Shown one piece after another: positions 23,397 to 30,844 of a stretch of DNA of 35,110 nucleotides. This DNA is from DATGMS01 sp035303945. Its GTDB lineage: Bacteria > Bacteroidota > Bacteroidia > Cytophagales > Cyclobacteriaceae. Below the pieces are notes generated by a model. That model searched no databases. It was not told the DNA's origin and worked only from the letters and a program-made list of their open reading frames with translations. A program made the translations under genes and the position numbers. The stretch covers positions 1-35,110 of the forward strand of contig DATGQZ010000022.1 in the NCBI GenBank assembly GCA_035303945.1. The letters run 5' to 3'. Numbering within the stretch: position 1 is the stretch's first letter; each line of letters begins with the position of its first letter.

Positions 23397-24230
23397 TTAG
23401 CCCAACTTAACCGAAGTCATGGTCAAAGAACCTGCGACAGCTGTATCATTGAAAAAGGAAACCTCATCGTTCTGCCTTTGCAACCCTAGGACATAGAGCA
23501 ACGGCAAATAGTGTTCTGGAGTAGGAATGGCCAAACGGCCGGATTGTCCTAATCGGTTAAAGTTGATCAATGTCTGATGATCACCTGCTGTTATGCAATG
23601 TTTGAAGAGGGTATTCATTTCCAGCGCCCAGTCATATCCATAACCAGGCTGATCCATCTTATCCCAAGCGATCATCCGAAGGTTGTGTACCATATTGCCG
23701 CTGCCTATGATCAACACTCCTTTTTTGCGCAGGTCAGTCAATTCTGCAGCTAGCTCATAGTGGTATTGCGAGCCTTTAGAATAGTCAATACTCATCTGCA
23801 ATACTGGTATATCAGCTTTCGGATACATATGCCTGATGATGGTCCAGGCCCCATGATCCAAACCCCAATCATGGTCAGGTTCTACCTGTGTACGCTTCAC
23901 GCTGTTAATGATGTCCTGTGCCAAGGATGGATGGCCCGGTGCGGGATACTGAACCTCATACAATGCTTGGGGAAAGCCACCAAAATCGTGGATGGTAGTT
24001 GGGAAATCCATAGCGGTCACTCTTGTCCCTGGACTCAACCAGTGGGCCGACACCACCAACACCGCTTTGGGTGTGGGTATCTCCTCAGCCATCTGAGCCC
24101 ACCTTTGACTGAAATCATTGTTTTCAATCCCATTCATTGGTGATCCGTGACCGACAAACAATACCGGCATGAGCGAATCTTGTTCTTCCAGTCCAGCGGT
24201 GAAGCGATTGAATACTGCTATACTTGACAT
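23397..24230 (-). CDS. ygiD: YgiD/LigB-type extradiol dioxygenase (4,5-DOPA dioxygenase family)
   Basis: A 277-residue class III extradiol dioxygenase. The family pattern is evident: MPVLFVGHGSPMNGIE (metal-binding His region), KAVLVVSAHWLSPGTRVTA (second His), HDFGGFPQALYEVQYPAPG, GLDHGAWTIIRHMYPKADIP (catalytic His in DHGAW) and LIIGSGNMVHNLR. E. coli YgiD opens the ring of L-DOPA at positions 4,5 (EC 1.13.11.29); related plant enzymes act in betalain synthesis. The natural substrate in this organism is unknown. It is 16 bases downstream of the DoxX gene, probably in one transcript. Confidence 0.95.
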   Translation of the reverse strand: MSSIAVFNRFTAGLEEQDSLMPVLFVGHGSPMNGIENNDFSQRWAQMAEEIPTPKAVLVVSAHWLSPGTRVTAMDFPTTIHDFGGFPQALYEVQYPAPGHPSLAQDIINSVKRTQVEPDHDWGLDHGAWTIIRHMYPKADIPVLQMSIDYSKGSQYHYELAAELTDLRKKGVLIIGSGNMVHNLRMIAWDKMDQPGYGYDWALEMNTLFKHCITAGDHQTLINFNRLGQSGRLAIPTPEHYLPLLYVLGLQRQNDEVSFFNDTAVAGSLTMTSVKLG

Positions 24231-24246
24231 GCTGTTTAACTGTTTT

Positions 24247-24663
24247 TTATGCTTTAATTTTTTTCCACACCAGCCGGTCTACGGAATATTTTCCGCTTCC
24301 GCACAGCAGCAGCATGACATATACCAACAAATAATGGAGGCCTAATTCCTTAGCAGAAAAGGGATCTTGAAGATGAATGTGAAATACTGCAACCAACATG
24401 GTAATAATCAAAGGCAATACGGCTAAGCGGGTGCCCAGTCCGATCAAAATAAGCAATGAACATAGCACTTCCGCGAGAACGGCCAGCAATAATGACAGCG
24501 CTGGGCTCATCCCCATGACCGCCGGAAAAGAAATTGACGCCCCTGAAAGTAACATTCCGAGCTTTGGAAAGCCATGTACTAACATAAGTACTGCAATGAC
24601 GACCCGCACTCCCAACAAAACGCTATCTACAAAGGCAGGTCGTATATTGAATATTGTTTTCAT
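24247..24663 (-). CDS. DoxX-family membrane protein
   Basis: A 138-residue integral membrane protein with about four hydrophobic helices and the DoxX pattern LGVRVVIAVLMLVHGFPKL (helix 1), ALSLLLAVLAEVLCSLLILIG (helix 2), LAVLPLIITMLVAVFHIH (helix 3) and LHYLLVYVMLLLCGSGKYSVD (helix 4, ending with the typical G-x-G-x-x-S-x-D). DoxX proteins are associated with quinone or thiosulfate redox chemistry and with oxidative-stress defence in other bacteria, but are mostly uncharacterised. Its place between a dioxygenase and a YceI gene fits a redox/stress cluster. Confidence 0.93.
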   Translation of the reverse strand: MKTIFNIRPAFVDSVLLGVRVVIAVLMLVHGFPKLGMLLSGASISFPAVMGMSPALSLLLAVLAEVLCSLLILIGLGTRLAVLPLIITMLVAVFHIHLQDPFSAKELGLHYLLVYVMLLLCGSGKYSVDRLVWKKIKA

Positions 24664-24741
24664 TATAATATGATAGAACTAAATAACTGTGCCGTCCCAT
24701 AGTGCTTGCAAATGGATGTATGAATTGGGAGGCAATAAAGA

Positions 24742-24772
24742 ATCTTGGGCTGCTTTATAAATAGCCCAAGAT
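24742..24772 (-). terminator. Terminator after the YceI gene
   Basis: ATCTTGGGCT (24742-24751) and AGCCCAAGAT (24763-24772) form a perfect 10-bp stem with an 11-base loop; on the minus strand a T-rich tail (TCTTTATT) follows. It lies 24 bases after the YceI stop codon, so YceI is probably transcribed separately from the DoxX group. Confidence 0.75.
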
Positions 24773-24796
24773 CTGGTAACATCTTGCTTAGATTTT

Positions 24797-25372
24797 TTAC
24801 TGTTTTACAAATTCTCCATCAGCTTTAATGCTCACTTCATCGCTGATCATTGCTGCCGGAAATTTAGGACCCACATTGAAATCCGAGCGTTTGATGGTGC
24901 CGGTCACTTGGAACCCTGCTGTAGGGGCTTTGGATTGAGGATTTTCTATGGTCCCACGATACCAAAGATCCATAGTCACCGGTTTGGTAATGTCACGAAT
25001 GGTTAAATCCCCGGTAAGAGCGTAGCGGTCTTGCCCCGTTTTCTTTATGGATGTACTTTTAAAAGTCATCTCTGGATATTTTTTCACCTCAAAGAAATCA
25101 GGACTCCTCAAATGGTCATCCCTCATCCCTACTTCAGTGTCTATGGAGGCCACCTTAACGGTTAACTCGAATGTAGCATCGCTAAAATCATCTTCTGCAG
25201 CCACAATGGTAGCATCAAATTCATTAAATAGTCCTGCCACATCGGAGATACCTAAATGCACGGTGCTAAAGGTAAGTTTAGCGTGAGCATTATCTACTTT
25301 CCAGGTAGCCTGTGCAATTGCAGTGCTGCTTATCATTGCAACAAATAATAATAAAGAAAGTACCCTTTTCAT
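24797..25372 (-). CDS. YceI-family periplasmic protein
   Basis: Start set at 25372, which yields a normal Sec signal peptide (MKRVLSLLLFVAMISSTAIAQ) and a 191-residue product; the longer frame from 25444 adds a non-signal leader. The mature part is a lipocalin-like YceI barrel: ATWKVDNAHAKLTFSTVHLGISDVAGLF, VKVASIDTEVGMRDDHLRSPDFF, MTFKSTSI and LTIRDITKPVTMDLWYRG, all at the expected order. YceI proteins bind polyprenoid or amphiphilic molecules such as isoprenoid quinones in the periplasm. It sits in a group with DoxX and NAD(P)H-binding reductase genes, consistent with redox lipid metabolism. Confidence 0.96.
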   Translation of the reverse strand: MKRVLSLLLFVAMISSTAIAQATWKVDNAHAKLTFSTVHLGISDVAGLFNEFDATIVAAEDDFSDATFELTVKVASIDTEVGMRDDHLRSPDFFEVKKYPEMTFKSTSIKKTGQDRYALTGDLTIRDITKPVTMDLWYRGTIENPQSKAPTAGFQVTGTIKRSDFNVGPKFPAAMISDEVSIKADGEFVKQ

Positions 25373-25477
25373 AATTGATATGTAGTTAATTTTAAATATG
25401 ATTAGATTATTGAAGCCAGTGTTTTGTACTCTTTGTCTTTGCATCTCAATTTCTTGGCTTCCATTTCACATCGTGGT

Positions 25478-26134
25478 TTAATAAGCAACAGTAAAACGTT
25501 GTTTAATGTGTTTGGGATGCTCAGCTTCATCCAGTACTGCCACAGCTACATCTTCCACGGAGATGCCACTGGGATTGTTATCCTCATCCATTAGAGGGGT
25601 GTCCAGGCCTGTTCGGTAGGTTCCTCTTCGGGTACCGGACGTACCTTGATGCATTCCCGGAGCAGGACTTACAAAAGTCCAATCCAGCTCTTCCTCTTTT
25701 CTGAGAATGTTCAGATAATCCCGTGCGGCCATCGCCCCTGGTTTGATAAAAGAAGGGAAATCCGGCGTATCAACAATCTGGAGGTCCGGTGAAATGAAAA
25801 GACTGCCCCCACCGCCGACAACCAACAGCCTTTTAACCCCGGACTTTTTTACACTTTCTTGGATATTCTGCGCTCCCTGGAGAAATTCTTGGTATAAATT
25901 AGGATTTCCCCAGCCAGCATTATAGGCACTGATTACGATATCATTACCGCTTAACTGCGCTGCCAACCGGTCAATATCCATGGCATTCCCCTGCTCCACG
26001 GACAGCTTCTCGTGGCTTACAGTAAGTTTTTCCGGATTTCGCACTAGAGCTTTGATCTCATGTCCCCGATCCAAGGCTTCTCTTAAAATGGCAGATCCCA
26101 CAAAACCTGTGGCGCCTATCAATGCTATTTTCAT
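25478..26134 (-). CDS. NAD(P)H-binding atypical SDR (NmrA-like)
   Basis: A 218-residue single Rossmann-fold protein. It opens MKIALIGATGFVGSAILREAL with the GxxGxxG turn, then HEIKALVRNPEKL, a basic residue after beta 2 suggesting NADP(H). LSGNDIVISAYNAGW, VKRLLVVGGGGSLF and DWTFVSPAPGMHQGTSGTRRGTYR follow, the usual order of the NAD(P)H-binding, YwnB/NmrA-like group. The catalytic Tyr/Lys of classical SDRs is missing, as usual in this group. It starts 175 bases downstream of a perfect FNR-type site and is the first gene after the Crp/Fnr regulator. Confidence 0.94.
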   Translation of the reverse strand: MKIALIGATGFVGSAILREALDRGHEIKALVRNPEKLTVSHEKLSVEQGNAMDIDRLAAQLSGNDIVISAYNAGWGNPNLYQEFLQGAQNIQESVKKSGVKRLLVVGGGGSLFISPDLQIVDTPDFPSFIKPGAMAARDYLNILRKEEELDWTFVSPAPGMHQGTSGTRRGTYRTGLDTPLMDEDNNPSGISVEDVAVAVLDEAEHPKHIKQRFTVAY

Positions 26135-26162
26135 AGTATAGTAATTTAAGTTTTAAGACCAG

Positions 26163-26201
26163 AGACGTATTGTTATGAACAATAGCTCCAGTACAACGTC
26201 T
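26163..26201 (-). promoter_or_regulatory. Nested inverted repeat in the reductase leader
   Basis: TATTGTT-ATG-AACAATA (26168-26184) is a perfect 7-bp hairpin with a 3-base loop, enclosed by AGACGT (26163-26168) and ACGTCT (26196-26201). It lies 29-67 bases upstream of the reductase ATG at 26134, a place for a leader RNA structure or a second operator. Confidence 0.4.
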
Positions 26202-26308
26202 ATATTAACGAAGCAAATCATCTGGCGGACGAATTCGTTGAAGACGCCACGTACTGATCCTTCTTAGACTCCACAATGCAAAATTACGAGGTTATGCAGG
26301 ACGATGCA

Positions 26309-26322
26309 TTGATATAGATCAA
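26309..26322. promoter_or_regulatory. Predicted FNR/Crp-family binding site
   Basis: TTGATATAGATCAA matches the FNR consensus TTGAT-N4-ATCAA exactly, and symmetry extends one base on each side (ATTGAT...ATCAAT). It lies 175 bases upstream of the NAD(P)H-binding reductase and 116 bases after the stop of the adjacent Crp/Fnr-family regulator, whose recognition helix has the E-x-x-S-R residues used by FNR to read TTGAT. Confidence 0.65.
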
Positions 26323-26437
26323 TAAAGCAAGGTGGCGATTGCAATTAGATAAGGGTGGACGCAGGAAAATGCTTCCACCTCAAGAGCGGCAAAATTAAAA
26401 ATCAAAAAGGCTAGCAGGAAGTTCTTAAGAGGCAGCG

Positions 26438-27019
26438 TTATTTTTTGCCCGCCATTTGTCCGCGGGTGCGGCTGAGCGTTTCTCGTGTCATACCTAGATA
26501 AGAGGCAATCATATGCTGAGGCACCCGTTGAATACAGGCGGGAAAGGTCTGTAACAATTTGCTGTACTTTTCTTCCGCAGTATCACTCATCACGCCCATC
26601 AACCTTCTTTGGGTAGCGATCAGGTTGTTTTGAATTAAGATACGGAAATATCTTTCCATGGCGGGAACATGATCCAATAAATCCTCCCAGGCAATCCGGT
26701 CGATCATCAAAAGTTCACTCTCCTCGATAGCGTCCATATAATACAGAGAGGGTTCATCGGTCAAAAAACTATATAAGTCCGCCATCCACCAGCCTTCAAA
26801 GGCAAATTGTAAAATGTGCTCTGTGCCCTTGTCATCTATGATAAAACTGCGGAGCAGCCCTTTATCGACAAAAACAGTGTACCGGCAGACTTCCCCTTCC
26901 TGCAACAGTGTTTGCCGTTTTCCCAGCTTCTGGGAAATAAAGCAGCTCCTGCAATACGCTGACTCCTCTTCCGTCAAAGTGACCACTTTGGAGATACTTT
27001 TTAATAACTGTTCAAACAT
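26438..27019 (-). CDS. Crp/Fnr-family transcriptional regulator
   Basis: A 193-residue regulator with an N-terminal cyclic-nucleotide-type sensor domain (TLLQEGEVCRYTVFVDKGLLRSF, then LQFAFEGWWMADLYSF) and a C-terminal winged helix. In the recognition helix, MTRETLSRTR, residues Glu 180, Ser 183 and Arg 184 match the E-x-x-S-R set with which FNR contacts TTGAT half-sites. Cysteines lie at 23, 26, 45 and 162; C23-x2-C26 is reminiscent of, but not the same as, the FNR cluster spacing. The cAMP-binding signature is not obvious. It is probably the local regulator of the downstream reductase/YceI/DoxX group, through the FNR-type site 116 bases beyond its stop codon. Confidence 0.94.
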   Translation of the reverse strand: MFEQLLKSISKVVTLTEEESAYCRSCFISQKLGKRQTLLQEGEVCRYTVFVDKGLLRSFIIDDKGTEHILQFAFEGWWMADLYSFLTDEPSLYYMDAIEESELLMIDRIAWEDLLDHVPAMERYFRILIQNNLIATQRRLMGVMSDTAEEKYSKLLQTFPACIQRVPQHMIASYLGMTRETLSRTRGQMAGKK

Positions 27020-27294
27020 CAGCGGCTGATCTTTTCTAGGCTAAATGTAGGCATTTATTTCTGAGACATTGCCTTCCATACTCGGAATGAGCAAAAATGG
27101 ATACAAATGCAAGCAGTAGATTAGGCGTAACAAGCCCCTAAACCATGTCACTTTAACAAAAGCCTTGACACTGTGTAGTTACAACTTTTTACGACACTGC
27201 ATCTTCAATCAACCTGTTGAAACGTTAAGAGCAGCGGTTTATTTTGTCTGCCGATGAATAAACGGTTTAGTAAGCAGGCCGGACACGAATTATC

Positions 27295-27646
27295 ATGTAT
27301 AAACATAATATATATCATTCCATTTGCCTAGGGTTATTGGGAAATTACGTATTCATCCCAAACCCACAAGATCATCATTGTCTGGTTTCTCTGAACAGGA
27401 CGCACAGTATCAGCCAGACCGCCCAGTTAATTAAAGGTGGATCTTCCTTCTGGATAAACAAAAACAACTTAACAGGAGAAAAGTTTGCATGGCAGGATGA
27501 CTACTGGGCAGTTGGCGTTAGTGAAAGTCACGTAGCATCAGTGCGAAATATTCCATCTACAAGAATGCCACCACCAAAAAATTCCTTTTTCACAAGAGGT
27601 TGACGATTTTATGGAAAAATACGGCTGGGAGTATGTTAATGGGTAA
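27295..27646 (+). pseudogene. Degenerate REP-associated Y1 (IS200-like) transposase
   Basis: The C-terminal half of an IS200/RAYT-type transposase is recognisable from QDHHCLVSL (27368 on) through TAQLIKGGSSFWINKNNL and FAWQDDYWAVGVSESHVASVRN. It then continues in the +1 frame as FHLQECHHQKIPFSQEVDDF to a TAA at 27644-27646. The N-terminal half is missing or unrecognisable. Both catalytic features are lost: the HUH motif (normally DHVHCLVSL) has a one-codon deletion to DHHCLVSL, and the Tyr that normally follows VRN is gone at the frameshift near 27549. It is therefore inactive. REP-like palindromes follow directly. Confidence 0.8.
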
Positions 27647-27670
27647 TCAGTCGCTTGTAACCTCTGATTA

Positions 27671-27835
27671 GGGGCTAAAGCCCCACTAGTATAAATAGCC
27701 ATCCTTTGATCCGTTGGCTGAAGCCAACGGCAAAACGACACTTCGACAGCTCGCTCTGTGGTTGCCTGCTTTGGCTCTCTATTACCGTCTGCTTTGGCTG
27801 TCTGTTGCCGTTTCCCCTCCCCTCGGGCTTTAGCC
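27671..27835. repeat. REP-like palindrome cluster (BIME-like)
   Basis: Three imperfectly related palindromes built on GGCTnnAGCC: GGGGCTAAAGCCCC (27671-27684), CCGTTGGCTGAAGCCAACGG (27711-27730, 9-bp stem with a 2-base turn), and GGCTTTAGCC (27826-27835). The first and last are opposite in orientation (CTAAAG versus CTTTAG). Such repeats, adjacent to RAYT transposase genes, are a known pairing in many bacteria, including Bacteroidota. They begin 24 bases after the dead transposase. Confidence 0.7.
27766..27811 (+). repeat. 23-bp imperfect tandem repeat inside the REP cluster
   Basis: Two 23-base units (27766-27788 and 27789-27811) differ at three positions and each begins CTGCTTTGGCT, the same GGCT core as the REP palindromes. 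It lies between the second and third palindrome. Confidence 0.6.
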
Positions 27836-28234
27836 AAAATATTAAACCAGGGATGTGACTAAAACTTGTCTCCCCCCCATAAAACCAGTTCCACCTACAG
27901 CATAAGCGTCACAGAGACCTTGATTTATAGGGCGGATATTCCGGTGTTGAGTGTAAAGGTGGAGTGAGCGCGATCTAAAGTTCAGCACCTCTTTTTTGGG
28001 AGGTGCTGCCTACTATTGCCTCACAATTACCTGAACCATCGGCTAAAGCAGTTTTTTCGATAGTAAATGCTGCAACAAGTTATGCAAAAGGGTATAGATT
28101 AAAAATTAAAAATTCGCAGGAAAGCTTATTGATCGTACAAGTGAGAATTTTAAAAAACAAATGATTTAACAGTTTGCAGCTTTTCCCGAATGAAGGTCGC
28201 TCCGGATAACGCCCGCAAACAGTAGCTTCTTTAA
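27836..28234. other. About 400 bases without genes, with one hairpin
   Basis: No convincing coding frame. A perfect 9-bp stem CAGCACCTC (27983-27991) and GAGGTGCTG (28000-28008) with an 8-base T-rich loop is the only clear structure; no U-tract follows. Together with the adjacent dead transposase, the region looks like decayed mobile DNA. I could not identify any further transposase fragment. Confidence 0.4.
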
Positions 28235-28262
28235 AAAGGCTCCACTTTTCAGTGAAGCCTTT
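28235..28262 (-). terminator. Rho-independent terminator after the EEP gene
   Basis: On the minus strand AAAGGCTTCACT-GAAA-AGTGGAGCCTTT makes a 12-bp stem (one G-U) with a GAAA tetraloop, followed by TT. It starts three bases after the stop codon at 28266. Confidence 0.85.
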
Positions 28263-28265
28263 GTA

Positions 28266-29108
28266 TTACTTAAAGCTAAGGGTAGCTACCACGGGAATGT
28301 GATCAGAAGGGTAGCGTTGATCCTTGGCATCTGTCAGCGCGCCGTATTTCCGTACTTGGAAATGATTGCTTACGAATACATAATCAATTCTGCTGTCAAA
28401 GGGAGCCGTAAAACGGAAACTGTTAAAAGTCCCTACCGGTCCATAAGGCGGCATTTTTGTAACAGAATAGGAATCATTCAGGAAAGCAGACAAGGAAACA
28501 ATCTGTTCCGTGTCGGGTGTAGAGTTAAAATCGCCGGTAAGAATCACAGGAGCATCTTTGGCAATTTCTTTGATTTTCTGCTCCATTAATTTAGCAGATT
28601 CACGTCTTGCCACCACCCCTTGGTGATCAAAATGGACATTAAAGAAATAGAACTGCTTTCTAGTCTGTTTATCCTTAAATTTTGCCCAGGAAGCAATCCG
28701 GTTACAGCAAGTGGCATCCCAGCCCAAACCTGGTTTATCAGGCGTTTCGCTTAACCAAAAATCCCCTGAATCCATCACTTGGAATCTGTCACTTCTGTAA
28801 ACAATAGCAGAATGCTCACCTGCATCCTTTCCATCGTCTCTTCCGCCACCAACATAAGCGAAACCGGGAATTTCAGTTAGGTTATCCAATTGATGTTTAA
28901 AACCTTCTTGGGTACCGATGATATCAAACTCATGGTACTGTATCAACGCTTTAACATTTTCCTTACGGTTTGGCCAAGCATTAATGCCATCACTGGATGT
29001 ATCCATCCTGAGATTGTAGCTTGCTACGATAATTTCTTTACCCGCCTTCTTATTGGGAAGCACAAAGGCAGCCGATAACAAGGCAAAAACAATAATAAGG
29101 TATTTCAT
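28266..29108 (-). CDS. Secreted EEP-family phosphodiesterase/nuclease
   Basis: A 280-residue endonuclease/exonuclease/phosphatase enzyme with a Sec signal (MKYLIIVFALLSAAFVLP). The metal and catalytic signatures are intact: IIVASYNLRMD (Asn 32), DIIGTQEGF with metal-binding Glu 68, FYFFNVHFDHQG (catalytic His), VILTGDFNSTPDTEQI (Asp/Asn pair) and the C-terminal RYPSDHIPVVATL (SDH). The sequence is closest in style to the sphingomyelinase/nocturnin-like EEP enzymes common in Bacteroidota, but the substrate is not known. It resembles the partial EEP at 1-203, suggesting a paralogous pair in the window. It is monocistronic, with its own terminator. Confidence 0.95.
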   Translation of the reverse strand: MKYLIIVFALLSAAFVLPNKKAGKEIIVASYNLRMDTSSDGINAWPNRKENVKALIQYHEFDIIGTQEGFKHQLDNLTEIPGFAYVGGGRDDGKDAGEHSAIVYRSDRFQVMDSGDFWLSETPDKPGLGWDATCCNRIASWAKFKDKQTRKQFYFFNVHFDHQGVVARRESAKLMEQKIKEIAKDAPVILTGDFNSTPDTEQIVSLSAFLNDSYSVTKMPPYGPVGTFNSFRFTAPFDSRIDYVFVSNHFQVRKYGALTDAKDQRYPSDHIPVVATLSFK

Positions 29109-29215
29109 CTTTTTCTGTATGATTATGGATTAGAAATGGAAGGTAAAAAACGGGAATATATGACTAAAGGTAGTATCCAATTACATCAGCGGTCAGACTT
29201 GTTGTTAAAAAGGAA

Positions 29216-29236
29216 GGAGGAAGAAGGCTTTCCTCC
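29216..29236 (-). terminator. Terminator after glutamate dehydrogenase
   Basis: GGAGGAA (29216-29222) and TTCCTCC (29230-29236) form a 7-bp stem with a 7-base loop; on the minus strand a T-rich tail (TTCCTTTTTAAC) follows. It lies 47 bases after the stop codon at 29284. Confidence 0.6.
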
Positions 29237-29283
29237 CTCAACAGTCCTTGTTTGATGATATAAAGACAAAGCTCGTTAGCATA

Positions 29284-30702
29284 TCAGGGGAATATGCCCA
29301 AATCCAGATAACTAATGGAGATTCTTTCCATAGCTAGAATGAAGGCCGCCGTCCGCAAACTCTTTAGCTGCTTTTGATGTCGGGTTTCATTCATGCTATG
29401 ATAAGTCGACACCATGATATCCTCCAAACCTGATATCACCAGATCCCGTTCACTAGCTCCTTTTACGATGAGGTGTTTTTGATCCTCAGTAAAAAGGTCC
29501 CCGGTAGCAGTTTCTATGTTCTCCAACAAGACTTTAAATTTTTGCATTTCGTAGCGGCGCTCCAGCTTCCCAAAGGATACCCGCGAGAGATTTTTTAACC
29601 ACTCAAAGTATGACACCGTGACCCCTCCAGCATTTAAGTACATATCTGGGATCAGCATGATGTCCCGATCCAGCAATATTTTAGCGGCTTCCTGAGTCAC
29701 AGGACCGTTTGCGGCTTCTCCAATAATTTTTGCCTGGATGAAAGGTGCATTTTGAGCAGTGATTTGATTTTCCATTGCTGCAGGAATCAGGATGTCGCAG
29801 GGATAGGTCAATAATTCGGTGGCGTTGTCAATAAATTTTCCTTTCCCATAACCTTCAAAACTTTTGTGCTCAGACAGATATTTTTTGATCTCCTGAACGT
29901 CGATTCCTGTTGGATCCCAAATGCCGCCGTTCCATTCCGCAATACCAATAATAGTGGCACCCGCTTGTTGCAGGTACAGGGCAGAGTGAAAGCCTACATT
30001 ACCTAACCCCTGAACTATAATGCGCTTGTCTTCCAACCCAGTGGTCAAACCTAGGGCATCCATATCTGACTTGATACTTACGGCTTCCCTAATACCTATA
30101 TAAACACCCATGCCGGTTGCTTCATTACGGCCTGCTATGCCATGCTGGGATAGTGGCTTACCAGTAACACAACCTTTTGCATTGATAGCGGAGGGGTTAA
30201 AAGCTTGATAAGTATCAGCAATCCAGGCCATCTCCCTTGCGCTGGTTCCCATGTCAGGAGCCGGCACATCAATGGCAGGGCCGATAAAGTTCTTCTTGAT
30301 CAGTTCGGAAGTGTATCTCCTGGTGATCCTTTCCAGCTGGTCGACCGAGTATTTTCGGGGGTCAATACTCACCCCGCCTTTTGCCCCGCCAAAGGGAACT
30401 TCGACGAGTGCGCACTTATAAGTCATCAAGGCTGCGAGACCTTTTACCTCATCCTCATTGACATGCTCGCTGTACCTTATCCCGCCTTTTGCCGGCAGTT
30501 TGTGGTGCGAATGCTGTATGCGGTATCCTGTCAACACTTCATAGCTTCCGTCATCATGCCGGAGGGGAAATTTAAACTGATAAATGCTGTTACATTCTTT
30601 GATCAAACTTACCAAACCGGGGTGTATGTCCATATGTTGGACAGCATTGTCCACAAAACGGTTTACGTCATCAAATAAGCTGTAATTGGAAGGATTTGTC
30701 AT
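29284..30702 (-). CDS. gdhA: Glu/Leu/Phe/Val dehydrogenase family (glutamate dehydrogenase)
   Basis: Reversible oxidative deamination of glutamate to 2-oxoglutarate, linking carbon and nitrogen metabolism. The 472-residue length is slightly above the about 420 residues of hexameric GDH. The substrate domain shows KGGIRYSEHVNEDEVKGLAALMTYKCALVEVPFGGAKGGV, with the catalytic Lys region, then DVPAPDMGTSAREMAWIADTY. The nucleotide domain carries RIIVQGLGNVGFHSALYLQQAG and the later CDILIPAAMENQI and EAANGPVT. Cofactor preference (NAD or NADP) cannot be safely read. The final 20 residues (ILAMERISISYLDLGIF) extend beyond the usual C-terminus. Transcribed alone. Confidence 0.94.
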   Translation of the reverse strand: MTNPSNYSLFDDVNRFVDNAVQHMDIHPGLVSLIKECNSIYQFKFPLRHDDGSYEVLTGYRIQHSHHKLPAKGGIRYSEHVNEDEVKGLAALMTYKCALVEVPFGGAKGGVSIDPRKYSVDQLERITRRYTSELIKKNFIGPAIDVPAPDMGTSAREMAWIADTYQAFNPSAINAKGCVTGKPLSQHGIAGRNEATGMGVYIGIREAVSIKSDMDALGLTTGLEDKRIIVQGLGNVGFHSALYLQQAGATIIGIAEWNGGIWDPTGIDVQEIKKYLSEHKSFEGYGKGKFIDNATELLTYPCDILIPAAMENQITAQNAPFIQAKIIGEAANGPVTQEAAKILLDRDIMLIPDMYLNAGGVTVSYFEWLKNLSRVSFGKLERRYEMQKFKVLLENIETATGDLFTEDQKHLIVKGASERDLVISGLEDIMVSTYHSMNETRHQKQLKSLRTAAFILAMERISISYLDLGIFP

Positions 30703-30820
30703 GTCGTATAAAAGATAGTGGAAAACCTATAGCGGCTCAGAAATTATGCCGTTATTGCTAAGCTACCAAAAATGACATCATAAGCATAATCTGAGTAGAA
30801 TATAAAACAAAGGCAAAAAA

Positions 30821-30841
30821 AAGAGAGCTCTCGGCTCTCTT
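30821..30841 (-). terminator. Rho-independent terminator of the four-cysteine small gene
   Basis: On the minus strand AAGAGAGC-CGAGA-GCTCTCTT is a perfect 8-bp stem with a 5-base loop, followed by TTTTTT. It begins four bases after the small-gene stop codon, giving that gene a defined 3' end. Confidence 0.85.
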
Positions 30842-30844
30842 ATT

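Larger units (their letters stand above)
26135..26437. other. 303-base spacer between Crp/Fnr regulator and reductase
   Basis: Besides the FNR-type site and a nested hairpin (both listed), nothing else is evident. There is no clear terminator after the regulator gene, so read-through from the regulator into the reductase is possible. No protein-coding frame of interest was found. Confidence 0.45.

Noticed and set aside
27538..27837. 99-codon minus-strand frame through the REP cluster
   Set aside because: Its sequence follows from the palindromes and repeats; low-complexity translation with no domain.
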